This document shows positions 54,018 to 62,782 of a DNA stretch of 64,000 nt, one piece after another. The DNA is from Nostoc sp. XA010. Its GTDB lineage: Bacteria; Cyanobacteriota; Cyanobacteriia; Cyanobacteriales; Nostocaceae. The translations under genes were made by a program, and so were the position numbers. How positions within the stretch are numbered: the first letter of the stretch is position 1; every line of letters starts with the position of its first letter. The notes below the pieces were generated by a model. That model made no database searches and was not told the DNA's origin. It saw nothing but the letters and a program-made list of their open reading frames with translations. The stretch spans positions 62,001 through 126,000 of the forward strand of contig NZ_JAIVFX010000013.1 in the NCBI RefSeq assembly GCF_020829625.1. The letters are read 5' to 3'.

Positions 54018-54172
54018 CTGACTTTTCACGGGAAATCCTCAAGCCCCGAAAAAGCGTGACTTTTTCCACAACCTAATTCTCAATAGCTTTAAGTTAATGA
54101 AAATAGCTAACGGAAAAATCAGGGCTTGCCAAACCCTTAAAATGACCTTTTCCACATGCCGTGAAAAGTCAG
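54018..54172. repeat. Short MITE-like segment with inverted ends
   Basis: CTGACTTTTCACGG at 54018-54031 and CCGTGAAAAGTCAG at 54159-54172 bound 155 bp of non-coding DNA that replaces the transposase C-terminus. The same end sequence starts the composite element at 51309. It is either a MITE or a recombined right end of the IS. Confidence 0.6.
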
Positions 54173-54629
54173 TAAAGCTTACAGGGATGAAGAACTGGAC
54201 TTATAATTTGTTGCTACGGTCAAATAATTCGTCGCTCTACAAGTATTTCAGCTTTTCTTAGTGCGATTCTATTATAAAGTTATTGTTAATCTATTAGCTG
54301 TTAAATAAAGATTTATTAAATATTTGCTTAACTTTCTTAACTTTCTTAACTGTCCTTGCATTTTCATTCAAATTTTGAAATATTGAGAACGTTCAAGTCT
54401 ACCCAGGTTCCTCAATTCAAAATTCTGTATTTTTCTTTAAAGCACATTAAATGTTCTTGTACTAAAATGGTTGTGTTATTAAAAGCTTTAGTAGCATAAC
54501 CTAAATCTTCTAAGCTTTATGATTTCTCAATAAGTATGAATATTTAATTTATATCTAAAACTTAATTTTTATTTTTAGCTTTATTTATAAAAGATTGTCT
54601 ACTTAACAATCTTGTTTGTAAGCTTGATG
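54173..54629. other. IS end remnant and AT-rich spacer
   Basis: Near 54250 ACAAGTATTTCAGCTTTTCT matches the right end of the IS4 remnant at 43785 with two changes, so a copy of that IS once ended here. The following 350 bp are AT-rich without a credible ORF. Confidence 0.5.
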
Positions 54630-54945
54630 CACCATCCCAACTTATCAATTTAAAAATGAAGCAAATCGACGATGAAAAAATTAAGTGCCATGATGCTAAA
54701 GCTTATAGAGTGATTAATTTTTGTGATTTGGAAACGAAAACTAATTTTTGATTGGTGACTAATTTACCTGTGGATGGAGAAGCATTTGTTGACGATCATG
54801 AGATTCAAGATATTTACCGATTATGTTGGGGAGTTGAACTGTTGTGGAAATTTTTAAATATGCATTTGCAACTTGACAAATTAATTACCAAAAAGGTCAA
54901 TCTCAAAGGAGCTAATATTGAAGAAGCTATTAAGTAAAACTTGTA
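54630..54945 (+). pseudogene. IS4-type transposase fragment
   Basis: VINFCDLETKTNF, a stop, then LVTNLPVDGEAF, IYRLCWGVELLWKFL and NMHLQLDKLITKKVN are the C-terminal catalytic part of an IS4-type transposase (the EIYRLRW-type motif with catalytic Glu). It has an internal stop and no N-terminus, so it is a dead remnant. Confidence 0.7.
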
Positions 54946-55076
54946 TATCTTTATCTAACTTATTCGGAATTAATCTCACGATTAGTGCCAGTAAAAAAGT
55001 TACTTTACTCGCTTATGAAATTGAAGTAAATCTAGCAGAATTACTACAGTTTATTATAGGTACTTAGTAAAACAAA

Positions 55077-55427
55077 ATGACTATTTCAAAAATAGCTAAT
55101 CTAGAACAGCAAAATCAAAAACAAGCTTTATATGTTGGTAAAAATTCATCATCTGGGCCAAATCCAAAAAAGCTGTTTAGTTTAAAAGTGATTGAATATT
55201 TGTTACTAGCGGCTTTTGTCTCATCTGGAATTTTTATTATTTCCTACCCATCAGATAAAACAGTTGTAACCACTGGAGTAATATCTTTAACTGTTTTATT
55301 TTTCTTATTGCTAATTAACAGACAGTTAGTTCAGGACGTTAATAAATCTGTTAATCAGTTCGAGATTACTAGAAAAGCTCAACTGTATACTTATCTGTTG
55401 AATAATAATTCTTGGAATACAGGGTAG
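55077..55427 (+). CDS. Small two-TM membrane protein, hypothetical
   Basis: The 116-aa protein has a soluble N-terminus and two hydrophobic helices (YLLLAAFVSSGIFIISY, VTTGVISLTVLFFLLLI) at about 43-60 and 67-84, followed by a charged tail. No family recognised and no strong ribosome binding site; it lies between IS remnants. Confidence 0.42.
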   Translation: MTISKIANLEQQNQKQALYVGKNSSSGPNPKKLFSLKVIEYLLLAAFVSSGIFIISYPSDKTVVTTGVISLTVLFFLLLINRQLVQDVNKSVNQFEITRKAQLYTYLLNNNSWNTG

Positions 55428-55521
55428 TGGTAAATATGTAGTAAAACCTGATACTTTCTAACTCAAATTATTCATTTTTAGGTAGCTATTGTAATTTTGA
55501 CTTATATTTAACTGACTGATT

Positions 55522-55884
55522 GAATAGACAAAAATACTAGAGAAATAGTCGGCGTTTACATTGGCGATGCCTACGGCGGCAAGCTACGCAGTGAAGAAGG
55601 TGCTAAAAGGATTATGGAATTCTCTGCCACCAGTTTATCGTCAATGTGCTGAATGTTCAACAGATTTTTGGGCTGCTTATGCAAACGTTATTCCTCACAA
55701 ACGTCATCAGGCAGTAGGGAAGGAAAGTGGCAAAACCAATCATATTGAACGCTTTAATAATACAATGTGTCAAAGAATTTCTCGTTTAGTCAGAAAGACT
55801 TTATCCTTCTCTAAAAAACTAGATAACCACATTGGTGCTATCTGGTATTTTATTCATCATTATAATTCTTGCTCTTGTGCCTAA
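55522..55884 (+). pseudogene. IS1-family transposase (InsB) C-terminal remnant
   Basis: REIVGVYIGD then GLWNSLPPVYRQC, FWAAYANVIPHKRHQAVGKE and NHIERFNNT are InsB-type residues. The gene is broken three ways: a stop before REIV, an 18-nt repeat inserted after IGD, and one extra A in the GCTAAAAGGA run that shifts the frame. Its tail overlaps the region upstream of the geosmin synthase gene. Confidence 0.8.
55569..55586 (+). repeat. Small dispersed repeat inserted in a HIP1 site
   Basis: The 18-nt insert GCCTACGGCGGCAAGCTA lies between GCGAT and CGC. Removing it restores GCGATCGC, the HIP1 octamer, and the normal IS1 reading frame (IGD-R-SEEG). A related element is at 25709. Confidence 0.7.
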
Positions 55885-55918
55885 ATTTATTATCACTACA
55901 TATTTACCACTACCTACA

Positions 55919-58276
55919 ATGACTTCAAACAAGCAACCTTTTGAATTGCCGAGTTTTTATGTGCCTTGGCCGGCACGGCTGAACCCAAACCTGGAAGCGG
56001 CACGGGTACATTCTAAAGCCTGGGCTTATGAAATGGGGATTTTGGGTGGGGTAGAGGGTTCAGAAGACTATGGGATTTGGGATGAGCGCAAGTTTGATGC
56101 TCATGACTATGCATTATTGTGTTCTTATACCCATCCAGATGCCGATGAACCCATGCTCAATCTGGTAACTGACTGGTATGTTTGGGTATTTTTCTTCGAC
56201 GATCACTTCCTTGAGCTTTACAAGCGTAGCCAAGATATGGCTGGGGCTAAGAAGTACCTTGATGGACTGCCAGCGTTTATGCCTGTGCAGCCCCAAGAAA
56301 CGCCCCCAGAACCCACCAATGCCGTAGAGCGGGGTCTAGTAGACCTCTGGAATCGCACCATCCCCAATGCCTCCCAAGATTGGGTAATCCGGTTTTCTGA
56401 GAGTACCATCAATCTTCTCAAAGAATCTCAGTGGGAACTCGCCAATATCAGCCAAAATCGAGTTGCTAACCCGATTGAGTACATTGAGATGCGCCGTAAG
56501 GTGGGGGGAGCGCCCTGGTCAGCTAACCTAGTGGAACACGCGGTTGGGGCAGATATTCCGGCGGCGATCGCCCCGACTCGACCAATGCGTGTCCTCAAAG
56601 ACACCTTTTCTGATGGGGTACATCTGCGAAATGACATCTTCTCTTACCAAAGAGAAGTGGAAGAAGAAGGGGAAAATGCTAACTGTATCTTGGTTTTAGA
56701 ACGATTCCTGGATGTCACTACCCAAGAGGCGGCCAATCTCACTAACGACTTACTAACCTCTCGGGTGCAACAGTTCGAGAACACCTTTGTCACAGAGCTG
56801 CCTTCCTTGTTCGAGGAATATAGTCTGACTCCCGATGAGCGTCTGAAAGTCGTCCTATATGCCAAAGGACTTCAGGACTGGCAGTCGGGGGGTCATGAGT
56901 GGCATACGAGATCAAGCCGCTACATGAACCAGACATCAGACAAATCTTCGACAGCAAGCTGGTTTTTAGGCGGCCCCACTGGACTAGGCACATCGGCGGC
57001 CCGTCTGGGAGCTTTATCCGATAGTTTGGGACTGAAACGGTTCAAAAGCTTCACTCATGTCCTCTATCAGCCTGTAGGGCCAGTAACTCTGCCACAGTTT
57101 TATATGCCCTTCTCCACCAGTTTGAATCCCCATCTAGGAGAGGCTCGGCGGCATTCTAAGGAATGGGCGCGTCAAATGGGGATGTTGGATGTACTGCCAG
57201 GGATGCCCAGCATTTACATCTGGGATGACCACAAATTCGATGTGGCCGACGTAGCTTTATGCGGTGCCTATATTCATCCCAATGGATCTAGTCCTGAGTT
57301 GAATATCACAGCTTGTTGGCTGGTTTGGGGAACATACGCTGATGACTACTTCCCAGCACTGTACGGCTATAACCGAAATATGGCAGGAGCAAAAGTTTTC
57401 AACGCTCGGTTATCATCCTTTATGCCCCTTGATGGGAGTCCTATTCCCCTACCAACAAACCCAGTTGAACGGGGTTTAGCGGATATTTGGGCGCGGACGG
57501 CTGGGCCAATGACAGCTAATGCTCGCCGCCAGTTCCGCCGAGCGATCGAGGATATGACAGAAAGTTGGTTATGGGAACTGGCGAACCAGATCCAAAATCG
57601 CATTCCCGACCCCATAGACTATGTGGAAATGCGCCGTAAGACTTTTGGTTCTGACCTAACCATGAGCTTATCTCGACTTTCTCAAGGGGACGAGATCCCA
57701 TCAGAGATATTCCGCACCCGAACCATGCAGAATATCGAGAATTCAGCCGCCGATTTCGCCTGTTTGACGAACGATATTTTTTCTTACCAGAAGGAAATCG
57801 AATTTGAGGGCGAGATTAATAACGGTGTACTGGCGGTTCAAAATTTCCTTAACTGCAATATCCCCCAGTCCGTCGCCATTGTTAACGACCTGATGACCTC
57901 TCGTGCCCTTCAGTTTGAACATATCGTTGCGACTGAACTCCCTATCTTGTGTGACGATTTCAACCTGGATACCAGTGCTCGTAAGAAACTGTACGGTTAC
58001 GTCAAGAAACTGGAACAGTGGATGTGCGGCGTACTCAAATGGCATAGGGCAGTAGACCGCTATAAAGAATTTGAATTGCGGAATAACTCGACAGAACAGC
58101 GTTTACTCCAAGGCCCTACAGGATTAGGCACTGCCGCGACTCAGATTAGACCAAGTGTTGGTCAGAAAACAACTCAAACCAATGTTGGGCCAATAGTGCA
58201 GAACGTACTGAGTAGTCCGACAGGGTTAGGCACTTCAGCGATCAAAATCGGAACGTTGTTAGGAAGGAAAGGTTAG
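55919..58276 (+). CDS. geoA: Geosmin synthase (bifunctional germacradienol/geosmin synthase)
   Basis: The 785-aa protein has two class I terpene cyclase domains. The N-terminal domain has the Asp-rich metal motif DDHFLE (94-99) and the NSE-type motif NDIFSYQRE (238-246); in this family it turns farnesyl diphosphate into germacradienol. The C-terminal domain has DDYFP (475-479) and NDIFSYQKE (618 on) and converts germacradienol to geosmin. A GPTGLGTSA motif lies in the linker (352) and two more copies follow the second domain (732, 767). An open frame reaches back to 55832 but the first 29 codons overlap IS1 sequence, so the ATG at 55919 is preferred. Two encapsulin-like genes follow. Confidence 0.9.
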   Translation: MTSNKQPFELPSFYVPWPARLNPNLEAARVHSKAWAYEMGILGGVEGSEDYGIWDERKFDAHDYALLCSYTHPDADEPMLNLVTDWYVWVFFFDDHFLELYKRSQDMAGAKKYLDGLPAFMPVQPQETPPEPTNAVERGLVDLWNRTIPNASQDWVIRFSESTINLLKESQWELANISQNRVANPIEYIEMRRKVGGAPWSANLVEHAVGADIPAAIAPTRPMRVLKDTFSDGVHLRNDIFSYQREVEEEGENANCILVLERFLDVTTQEAANLTNDLLTSRVQQFENTFVTELPSLFEEYSLTPDERLKVVLYAKGLQDWQSGGHEWHTRSSRYMNQTSDKSSTASWFLGGPTGLGTSAARLGALSDSLGLKRFKSFTHVLYQPVGPVTLPQFYMPFSTSLNPHLGEARRHSKEWARQMGMLDVLPGMPSIYIWDDHKFDVADVALCGAYIHPNGSSPELNITACWLVWGTYADDYFPALYGYNRNMAGAKVFNARLSSFMPLDGSPIPLPTNPVERGLADIWARTAGPMTANARRQFRRAIEDMTESWLWELANQIQNRIPDPIDYVEMRRKTFGSDLTMSLSRLSQGDEIPSEIFRTRTMQNIENSAADFACLTNDIFSYQKEIEFEGEINNGVLAVQNFLNCNIPQSVAIVNDLMTSRALQFEHIVATELPILCDDFNLDTSARKKLYGYVKKLEQWMCGVLKWHRAVDRYKEFELRNNSTEQRLLQGPTGLGTAATQIRPSVGQKTTQTNVGPIVQNVLSSPTGLGTSAIKIGTLLGRKG

Positions 58277-58344
58277 CTCAATCTGAGTCCCTATTCCGGT
58301 TAATCAAATAACTTGTCAACAAATATTACCAATGGAGATTCATC

Positions 58345-59754
58345 ATGACTAATACAGCAAACACTCCCCTAGAAAATCTAATTGAGCAACTGCCAACGGC
58401 TTTGCAGACCGAAGCGGCGCGGAAGTTGGCAGGCACCACTAAAACCCAACCCCAGATGCAGGGAATTACCTCACGGTGGCTTTTAAAACTACTGCCTTGG
58501 GTAGAAACCGTAGGGGGTAGCTATCAGGTCAACCGCCGCTTAACCTATGAAGTTGGGGATGGACGAGTCAGTTTTAGTAATACAGGGGCCCTGATACAGG
58601 TCATTCCGCAAGAACTCACTGAGTTACCTTTATTCCGGGGATTTGAAGATTTTGAGGTGTTAAACACCTTAGCTAGTCAATTTCTACAACAAGAATTTGC
58701 TGCGGGTGATGTGATCATCCAAGAAGGTCAACCAGCGGATAGAGTATTGCTAATTGCTCATGGTAAAGTCAACAAAATTGGCGCAGGCAAGTATGACGAT
58801 CGCGTTGTTTTGAGTGTATTAGCCGATGGCGATCATTTTGGCGACTACGCTTTAGTAGAAGGCCAGGATACTTGGGATGTGACTCTCACAGCCATTACCC
58901 GTTGTACCATCTTGTCTCTGCCTCAAGCAGCTTTTCAAAACCTGGTTAACCAGTCTGAAGCTTTACAAACGCAAGTGGATCAATTCAGGGAAAAATTGCG
59001 CCAACCCCAAAACCAATACGGGGAAGCCTCGATTGATATTACCTCCGGCCACCTTGCAGAGGCAGTACTACCTGGGACTTTTGCAGATTATGAACTCAAT
59101 GCACGAGAATATGAGTTAAGTGTCGCTCAAACCGTTTTGCAAATCAATACGCGGGTTGCTGACCTCTACAACGAACCCATGAATCAGACTGAGGAACAAT
59201 TGCGCCTCACTATTGAAGCATTACGGGAACGCCAAGAACACGAAATGGTTAACAATCGTGACTTCGGACTGTTACACAATGCCGATCTCAAACAACGCAT
59301 CTTTACCCGCAGTGGCCCTCCAACTCCTGACGATCTCGATGAATTGATCTCCATTGTTTGGAAAGAACCGAGCTTTTTCTTAGCTCATCCCCGCACCATT
59401 GCCGCGTTTGGTCGGCAATGCAACGCCCTTGGACTTTATCCCAACCCTATCCCTACGGGTAACAGTGCAATTCCGTCTTGGCGTGGTATTCCCATCTATC
59501 CTTGCAACAAAATTCCCGTTACGAAAGAGCGTACTAGCTCGATCCTGTTAATGCGTGTGGGAGCAAGCAACCAGGGTGTCATTGGTCTGCATAAAACTGG
59601 CATTCCTGATGAATATCAGCCTAGTTTGTCTGTCCGCTTCATGGGTATTAACGAAAAGGCCGTTATTTCTTACCTCGTTAGTGCTTACTACTCTACAGCC
59701 GTTCTTGTTCCTGATGCACTAGGCATCCTTGAAGATGTAGAAATTGGTTTATAA
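58345..59754 (+). CDS. Family 2B encapsulin-like shell protein with cNMP-binding domain (1)
   Basis: The 469-aa protein has a cyclic-nucleotide-binding-like insert at about 95-215 (RGFEDFEVLNTLASQFLQ, EGQPADRVLLIAHGKV, LADGDHFGDYALVEG). It lies between an N-terminal strip and a long C-terminal region of the HK97-type (VADLYNEPMNQTEEQLRLTI, GLLHNADLKQRI, GIPDEYQPSLSVRF, EKAVISYLVSAYYS). This plan matches family 2B encapsulins, which form shells around terpene cyclases; older annotations call them Crp/Fnr-like or cnb genes. AATGGAG precedes the start. The gene is 68 bp after geosmin synthase, probably in one operon. Confidence 0.85.
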   Translation: MTNTANTPLENLIEQLPTALQTEAARKLAGTTKTQPQMQGITSRWLLKLLPWVETVGGSYQVNRRLTYEVGDGRVSFSNTGALIQVIPQELTELPLFRGFEDFEVLNTLASQFLQQEFAAGDVIIQEGQPADRVLLIAHGKVNKIGAGKYDDRVVLSVLADGDHFGDYALVEGQDTWDVTLTAITRCTILSLPQAAFQNLVNQSEALQTQVDQFREKLRQPQNQYGEASIDITSGHLAEAVLPGTFADYELNAREYELSVAQTVLQINTRVADLYNEPMNQTEEQLRLTIEALRERQEHEMVNNRDFGLLHNADLKQRIFTRSGPPTPDDLDELISIVWKEPSFFLAHPRTIAAFGRQCNALGLYPNPIPTGNSAIPSWRGIPIYPCNKIPVTKERTSSILLMRVGASNQGVIGLHKTGIPDEYQPSLSVRFMGINEKAVISYLVSAYYSTAVLVPDALGILEDVEIGL

Positions 59755-59981
59755 GTACAGCTTTGCGTAAAATTATAGCGTTTTTAATGCAAGGGGACGC
59801 ATTGGCATTGTTAGTCGATGCGTTGGCATTGCCAAATTTAATTCGCTACGAATTAATGAAATGCTGTACTAAGTAGTCGGACATCCTCTCCAAAGTAGGG
59901 GCGAACGTTCGTTCGCTCTTACTCTCCGATGCTTTCTCTTAGGAATGTAAATTTAGTTGCATGACATGAAACGTTAACTTT

Positions 59982-61391
59982 ATGACAGATGCTTTGATTA
60001 GGCCTGATTTAGACCAAGAAAACAGGCAACTCCAGATGAGCTTAAGCACGAAAGGGGCGCGGAAATTAGCCACAACCACGAAAACTCCGCCCCAGATGCA
60101 AGGCATTACGCCCAGGTGGTTGTTACAGATGTTGCCTTGGGTGCAAGTTAAGGGTGGAGCCTATCGGGTTAACCGTCGCTTGACCTATGATGTCGGTAAC
60201 GGACGGGTCAGCTTTACCAACACAGGGGCCCAGGTGCGGGTCATTCCCCAAGCCCTTCGTGAACTATCTTTACTGCGTGGCTTTGAGGATATTGAGGTAC
60301 TCAACGCTTTAGCAGACCGCTTTGTACAACAAGAATTTGCCCCAGGTGAGGTAATTGTACAGGAAGGTCAACCAGCTAACCAGGTGTTATTAATTGCTCA
60401 TGGTAAAGTTAATAAGCTGAAGGCAGGCAAATATGAGGCGGAAGCTTTACGGGATATCTTAGCTGATGGCGATTGTTTTGGTGGCGAAGCTATAGTTCTA
60501 TCTCAGGAAACTTGGGAGGTTAGCCTGAAAGCTGTTACGCGCTGCATAGTTTTGTCTTTGCCAATACAGGCGTTTCGGGAGTTGATGAACCAGTCTGAAG
60601 CGTTGCAGACTCAGGTCGATCGCTTTAGAGCTATATTGAGCAAACCCCAGGATCGGCATAATCAAGCGGCGATCGCTATGGCCGCAGGTCATAGTCAGGA
60701 AACTGAGTTACCCAGAACATTTGTTGATTACGACTTGAAACCACGGGAATATGAGTTAAGCCTCGCTCAAACCATTTTACGGGTGAATACACGGGTTGCT
60801 GACCTCTACAACGAACCTATGAACCAGACGGAGCAACAATTACGGCTGACTATCGAAGCGTTGCGAGAACGGCAAGAATACGAAATGCTGAATAATCGTG
60901 ATTTTGGATTGTTGCACAATGCCGATCTCAAGCAACGCATCTTTACCCGCACTGGGCCACCGACTCCAGATGATTTTGATGAATTGCTCTCTCGGCGGCG
61001 CAAATCCCATTTTTTCCTAGCTCACCCTCGCGCGATCGCTGCTTTTAGCCGGGAGTGTAACCGTCGTGGAATCTATTCCCCAAGCACGGAGGTCAATGGA
61101 AAGATTGTACCTGCATGGCGCAACTATCCGATTTTTCCTTGTAACAAAATTCCGATTACCAAGGAGGGTACTAGCTCTATTTTGATATTCCGGACTGGAG
61201 AAGAAAACCAAGGGGTGATAGGTTTACACAAAACGGGTATCCCTGATGAATACCAACCCAGTTTGTCTGTGCGGTTTTCGGGTATCAACGAAAAAGCGAT
61301 CGTTTCTTATCTTGTCAGTGCCTACTACAGTGCAGTTATACTCATTCCCGATGCACTTGGCATCCTGGAAGATGTCGAAATTGGGCGCTGA
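59982..61391 (+). CDS. Family 2B encapsulin-like shell protein with cNMP-binding domain (2)
   Basis: This paralogue of the preceding shell protein has the same length (469 aa) and the same order: cNMP-binding-like domain (about 95-215; EGQPANQVLLIAHGKV, LADGDCFGGEAIVL) inside a HK97-type frame with GLLHNADLKQRIF, CNKIPITKEGTSSI and GIPDEYQPSLSVRF. About 70% of residues look identical by eye. The 227-bp gap before it holds a GCATTGGCATTG-type repeat and a small palindrome. It has no clear ribosome binding site. Two shell proteins may build mixed capsids. Confidence 0.85.
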   Translation: MTDALIRPDLDQENRQLQMSLSTKGARKLATTTKTPPQMQGITPRWLLQMLPWVQVKGGAYRVNRRLTYDVGNGRVSFTNTGAQVRVIPQALRELSLLRGFEDIEVLNALADRFVQQEFAPGEVIVQEGQPANQVLLIAHGKVNKLKAGKYEAEALRDILADGDCFGGEAIVLSQETWEVSLKAVTRCIVLSLPIQAFRELMNQSEALQTQVDRFRAILSKPQDRHNQAAIAMAAGHSQETELPRTFVDYDLKPREYELSLAQTILRVNTRVADLYNEPMNQTEQQLRLTIEALRERQEYEMLNNRDFGLLHNADLKQRIFTRTGPPTPDDFDELLSRRRKSHFFLAHPRAIAAFSRECNRRGIYSPSTEVNGKIVPAWRNYPIFPCNKIPITKEGTSSILIFRTGEENQGVIGLHKTGIPDEYQPSLSVRFSGINEKAIVSYLVSAYYSAVILIPDALGILEDVEIGR

Positions 61392-61673
61392 GGGAAGAGT
61401 AAACCTGACTTTTTTTACAATGATTAAATTAAATGTCGTCGTCAAAAATTGCTGTCTTTGAAATAAGCAGAGCGTTGTTTGATAGTTCCCTCCAACCAGC
61501 TTTTGTCGATTAGGTGTAGTACTGTAATCTTAAAAATGAACAGTAAACCAAAAAGTTTTTAAGAGAAGAGCGATCGCTAAAATGTTTGTATTTTTTGATA
61601 TGTAATTCTCCAACCAGCAAACACAGTATAGATTAACATTACTTATGATTAGTTGGTTAAGAGATTTTCAGTG

Positions 61674-61856
61674 CTAACCTGTTGGAATATAAATGCTTTC
61701 AACTACTTGATATTTGCGCTGTAGGGCTTGAGATAAAAAGGCTAATATCTGTTTAAGTGTAAAAAGTGTGCGATAAATTAATCGACTCCCTTTCCTTTTA
61801 CGACTGATTCTAAGCCAAAGTATATTCACCCAAATATTAACTAAAAGAAAGAATAT
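61674..61856 (-). pseudogene. Transposase C-terminal remnant
   Basis: The complement reads FLLVNIWVNILWLRISRKRK ... LIYRTLFTLKQILAF ... SIYIPTG and a stop at 61674-61676. It is the helical tail typical of a DDE transposase; the rest is gone. It joins directly to a methylase remnant at 61859. Confidence 0.55.
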
Positions 61857-61858
61857 AC

Positions 61859-61961
61859 CAACGAGACTGCTACGGCGGGGTAAATTATCGGCTACTCTGT
61901 ACCACCCAGTTTTGCCGCGCAGTTATTCATGTCAGCACAAAGTATTTTGAACCTCTTCTGA
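61859..61961 (+). pseudogene. C-terminal remnant of a cytosine methylase
   Basis: NETATAG, a stop, then IIGYSVPPSFAAQLFMSAQS match the last residues of the methylase at 37850-39436 (NETATAGSIIGYSVPPSFATKLFISAQS). Its N-terminal side is replaced by IS sequence. A second copy of this methylase therefore once existed here. Confidence 0.8.
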
Positions 61962-61969
61962 GGCGCACT

Positions 61970-61993
61970 CCCCCACTTCGGAACAAGTGGGGG
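61970..61993. terminator. Strong hairpin after the methylase remnant
   Basis: CCCCCACTT and AAGTGGGGG form a perfect 9-bp stem around CGGAAC. There is no T-run. It lies 8 bp after the methylase-remnant stop and may be the terminator of that lost gene. Confidence 0.55.
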
Positions 61994-62263
61994 TTAGCCG
62001 AAGCCCGAATCTAATCATCTTTTCCTTGAGACTGGATATAAAATTTAATGACTTCAAGTATTGCACCACCTCCTGATACTGCACAGTTGCGATCGCACCC
62101 TGTCCACTGCTTCATGGCATCAAGAATCTAAAAACCAGCTGTTAAGCAGTTGTTAATAATTATTAAGTATCTAATTAACTTTCTTAACTGTCTTAACTTT
62201 CCTTGAATTATCATCAAGATTTTGACAACATATTAAATTGAAAAACTAATTAAAGAGAATTTT

Positions 62264-62491
62264 ATGGCAACTCAAGAACAGGTTCAAGAACTGTTTAGAC
62301 TCTTAGACTATAACCAGGATGGCAAAGTATCCATTCAAGAGCTTTATGGCGCTGAATTATTTCCCCTGGTAATGGGAATAACAGGAGGCCGCCCACCTGA
62401 GCATTTACTAGAAAATTATGATTCAGACAAAGACGGCAGTCTTACCTTAGAAGAGTTCAAGAAAGTAGTTGAAGGAGCTGCAACTAAATAA
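62264..62491 (+). CDS. Small EF-hand calcium-binding protein
   Basis: The 75-aa protein has two EF-hand loops: DYNQDGKVSIQE (about 14-25) and DSDKDGSLTLEE (about 53-64). Each has acidic residues at positions 1, 3, 5 and 12. It is probably a cytoplasmic calcium sensor or buffer. AAAGAGAA precedes the start. No operon partner. Confidence 0.85.
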   Translation: MATQEQVQELFRLLDYNQDGKVSIQELYGAELFPLVMGITGGRPPEHLLENYDSDKDGSLTLEEFKKVVEGAATK

Positions 62492-62678
62492 CCCTCTTGT
62501 GTCACTTTAGTAGAAGCCAATCGCTGTAAGCTTTCTGGAGCTTTAATTTCTGGGTTTTGGCTATAAATTCTAGTTTCTGTTAGTAAATAAAGTCTCAAAA
62601 CTTGATTCAATCAAAGGTTGAGAATTTCGCTTCGATTAGTGTTTTCCAAAAGTGACATAACAGGGATAATAACTAAAT

Positions 62679-62710
62679 AAGGGTATCGATACCTTTCACC
62701 CTTATACCCT
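62679..62710. terminator. Palindrome between convergent genes
   Basis: GGTATCGATACC (62682-62693) is a perfect 12-bp palindrome within AAGGGTATCGATACCTT; ATACCCT follows and can pair with AGGGTAT. It lies between the EF-hand gene (+) and the WD40 gene (-). A two-way terminator is plausible. Confidence 0.4.
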
Positions 62711-62782
62711 GTATGGTGTGAGGGTTATTTCCATATCAAAGTTGCAAAATAAAAAATCATTCTCAATATTTATGCGAAAGGT

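Larger units (their letters stand above)
51437..54076 (+). pseudogene. Tn5-like transposase, interrupted by IS and truncated
   Basis: The N-terminal 48 codons (51437-51580, MKLLEANPYHNCDFGDKRL) and the rest from 53066 (KRGYEFFSNPKTTF, VLAVGDTTYLDY, VIHVFDREGDI, WRIEEYHKILKSG) form one frame when the nested IS and one copy of its 12-bp duplication are removed. After ESYRLAG at about 54018 the sequence changes into an unrelated end (ADFSREILKPRK), so the C-terminus is lost. Confidence 0.8.
51309..54172 (+). mobile_element. Composite IS4/Tn5-like element with nested insertion
   Basis: The left end CTGACTTTTCACGG followed by ATGTGGAAAAGG (51309 on) is mirrored at the right end by CCGTGAAAAGTCAG (54159-54172) with the same inner extension. 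The element carries a Tn5-type transposase split by a second IS and loses its 3' end near 54018. No target duplication is visible outside, so one end may have recombined. Confidence 0.65.
61392..62263. other. Intergenic region with remnants
   Basis: The 870 bp between the shell gene and the EF-hand gene hold an IS remnant, a methylase remnant and a hairpin, listed separately. No intact gene was found. The final 100 bp repeat the phrase AACTTTCTTAACTGTC that is also seen near 54340. Confidence 0.6.

Noticed and set aside
55832..55918. N-terminal extension of geosmin synthase with a TM-like stretch
   Set aside because: These 29 codons come from the IS1 remnant in another frame; the family normally starts near the ATG at 55919.
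58345..61391. Crp/Fnr transcription regulators
   Set aside because: The cNMP-binding-like domain is present but there is no DNA-binding HTH; the C-terminal part fits a shell protein instead.
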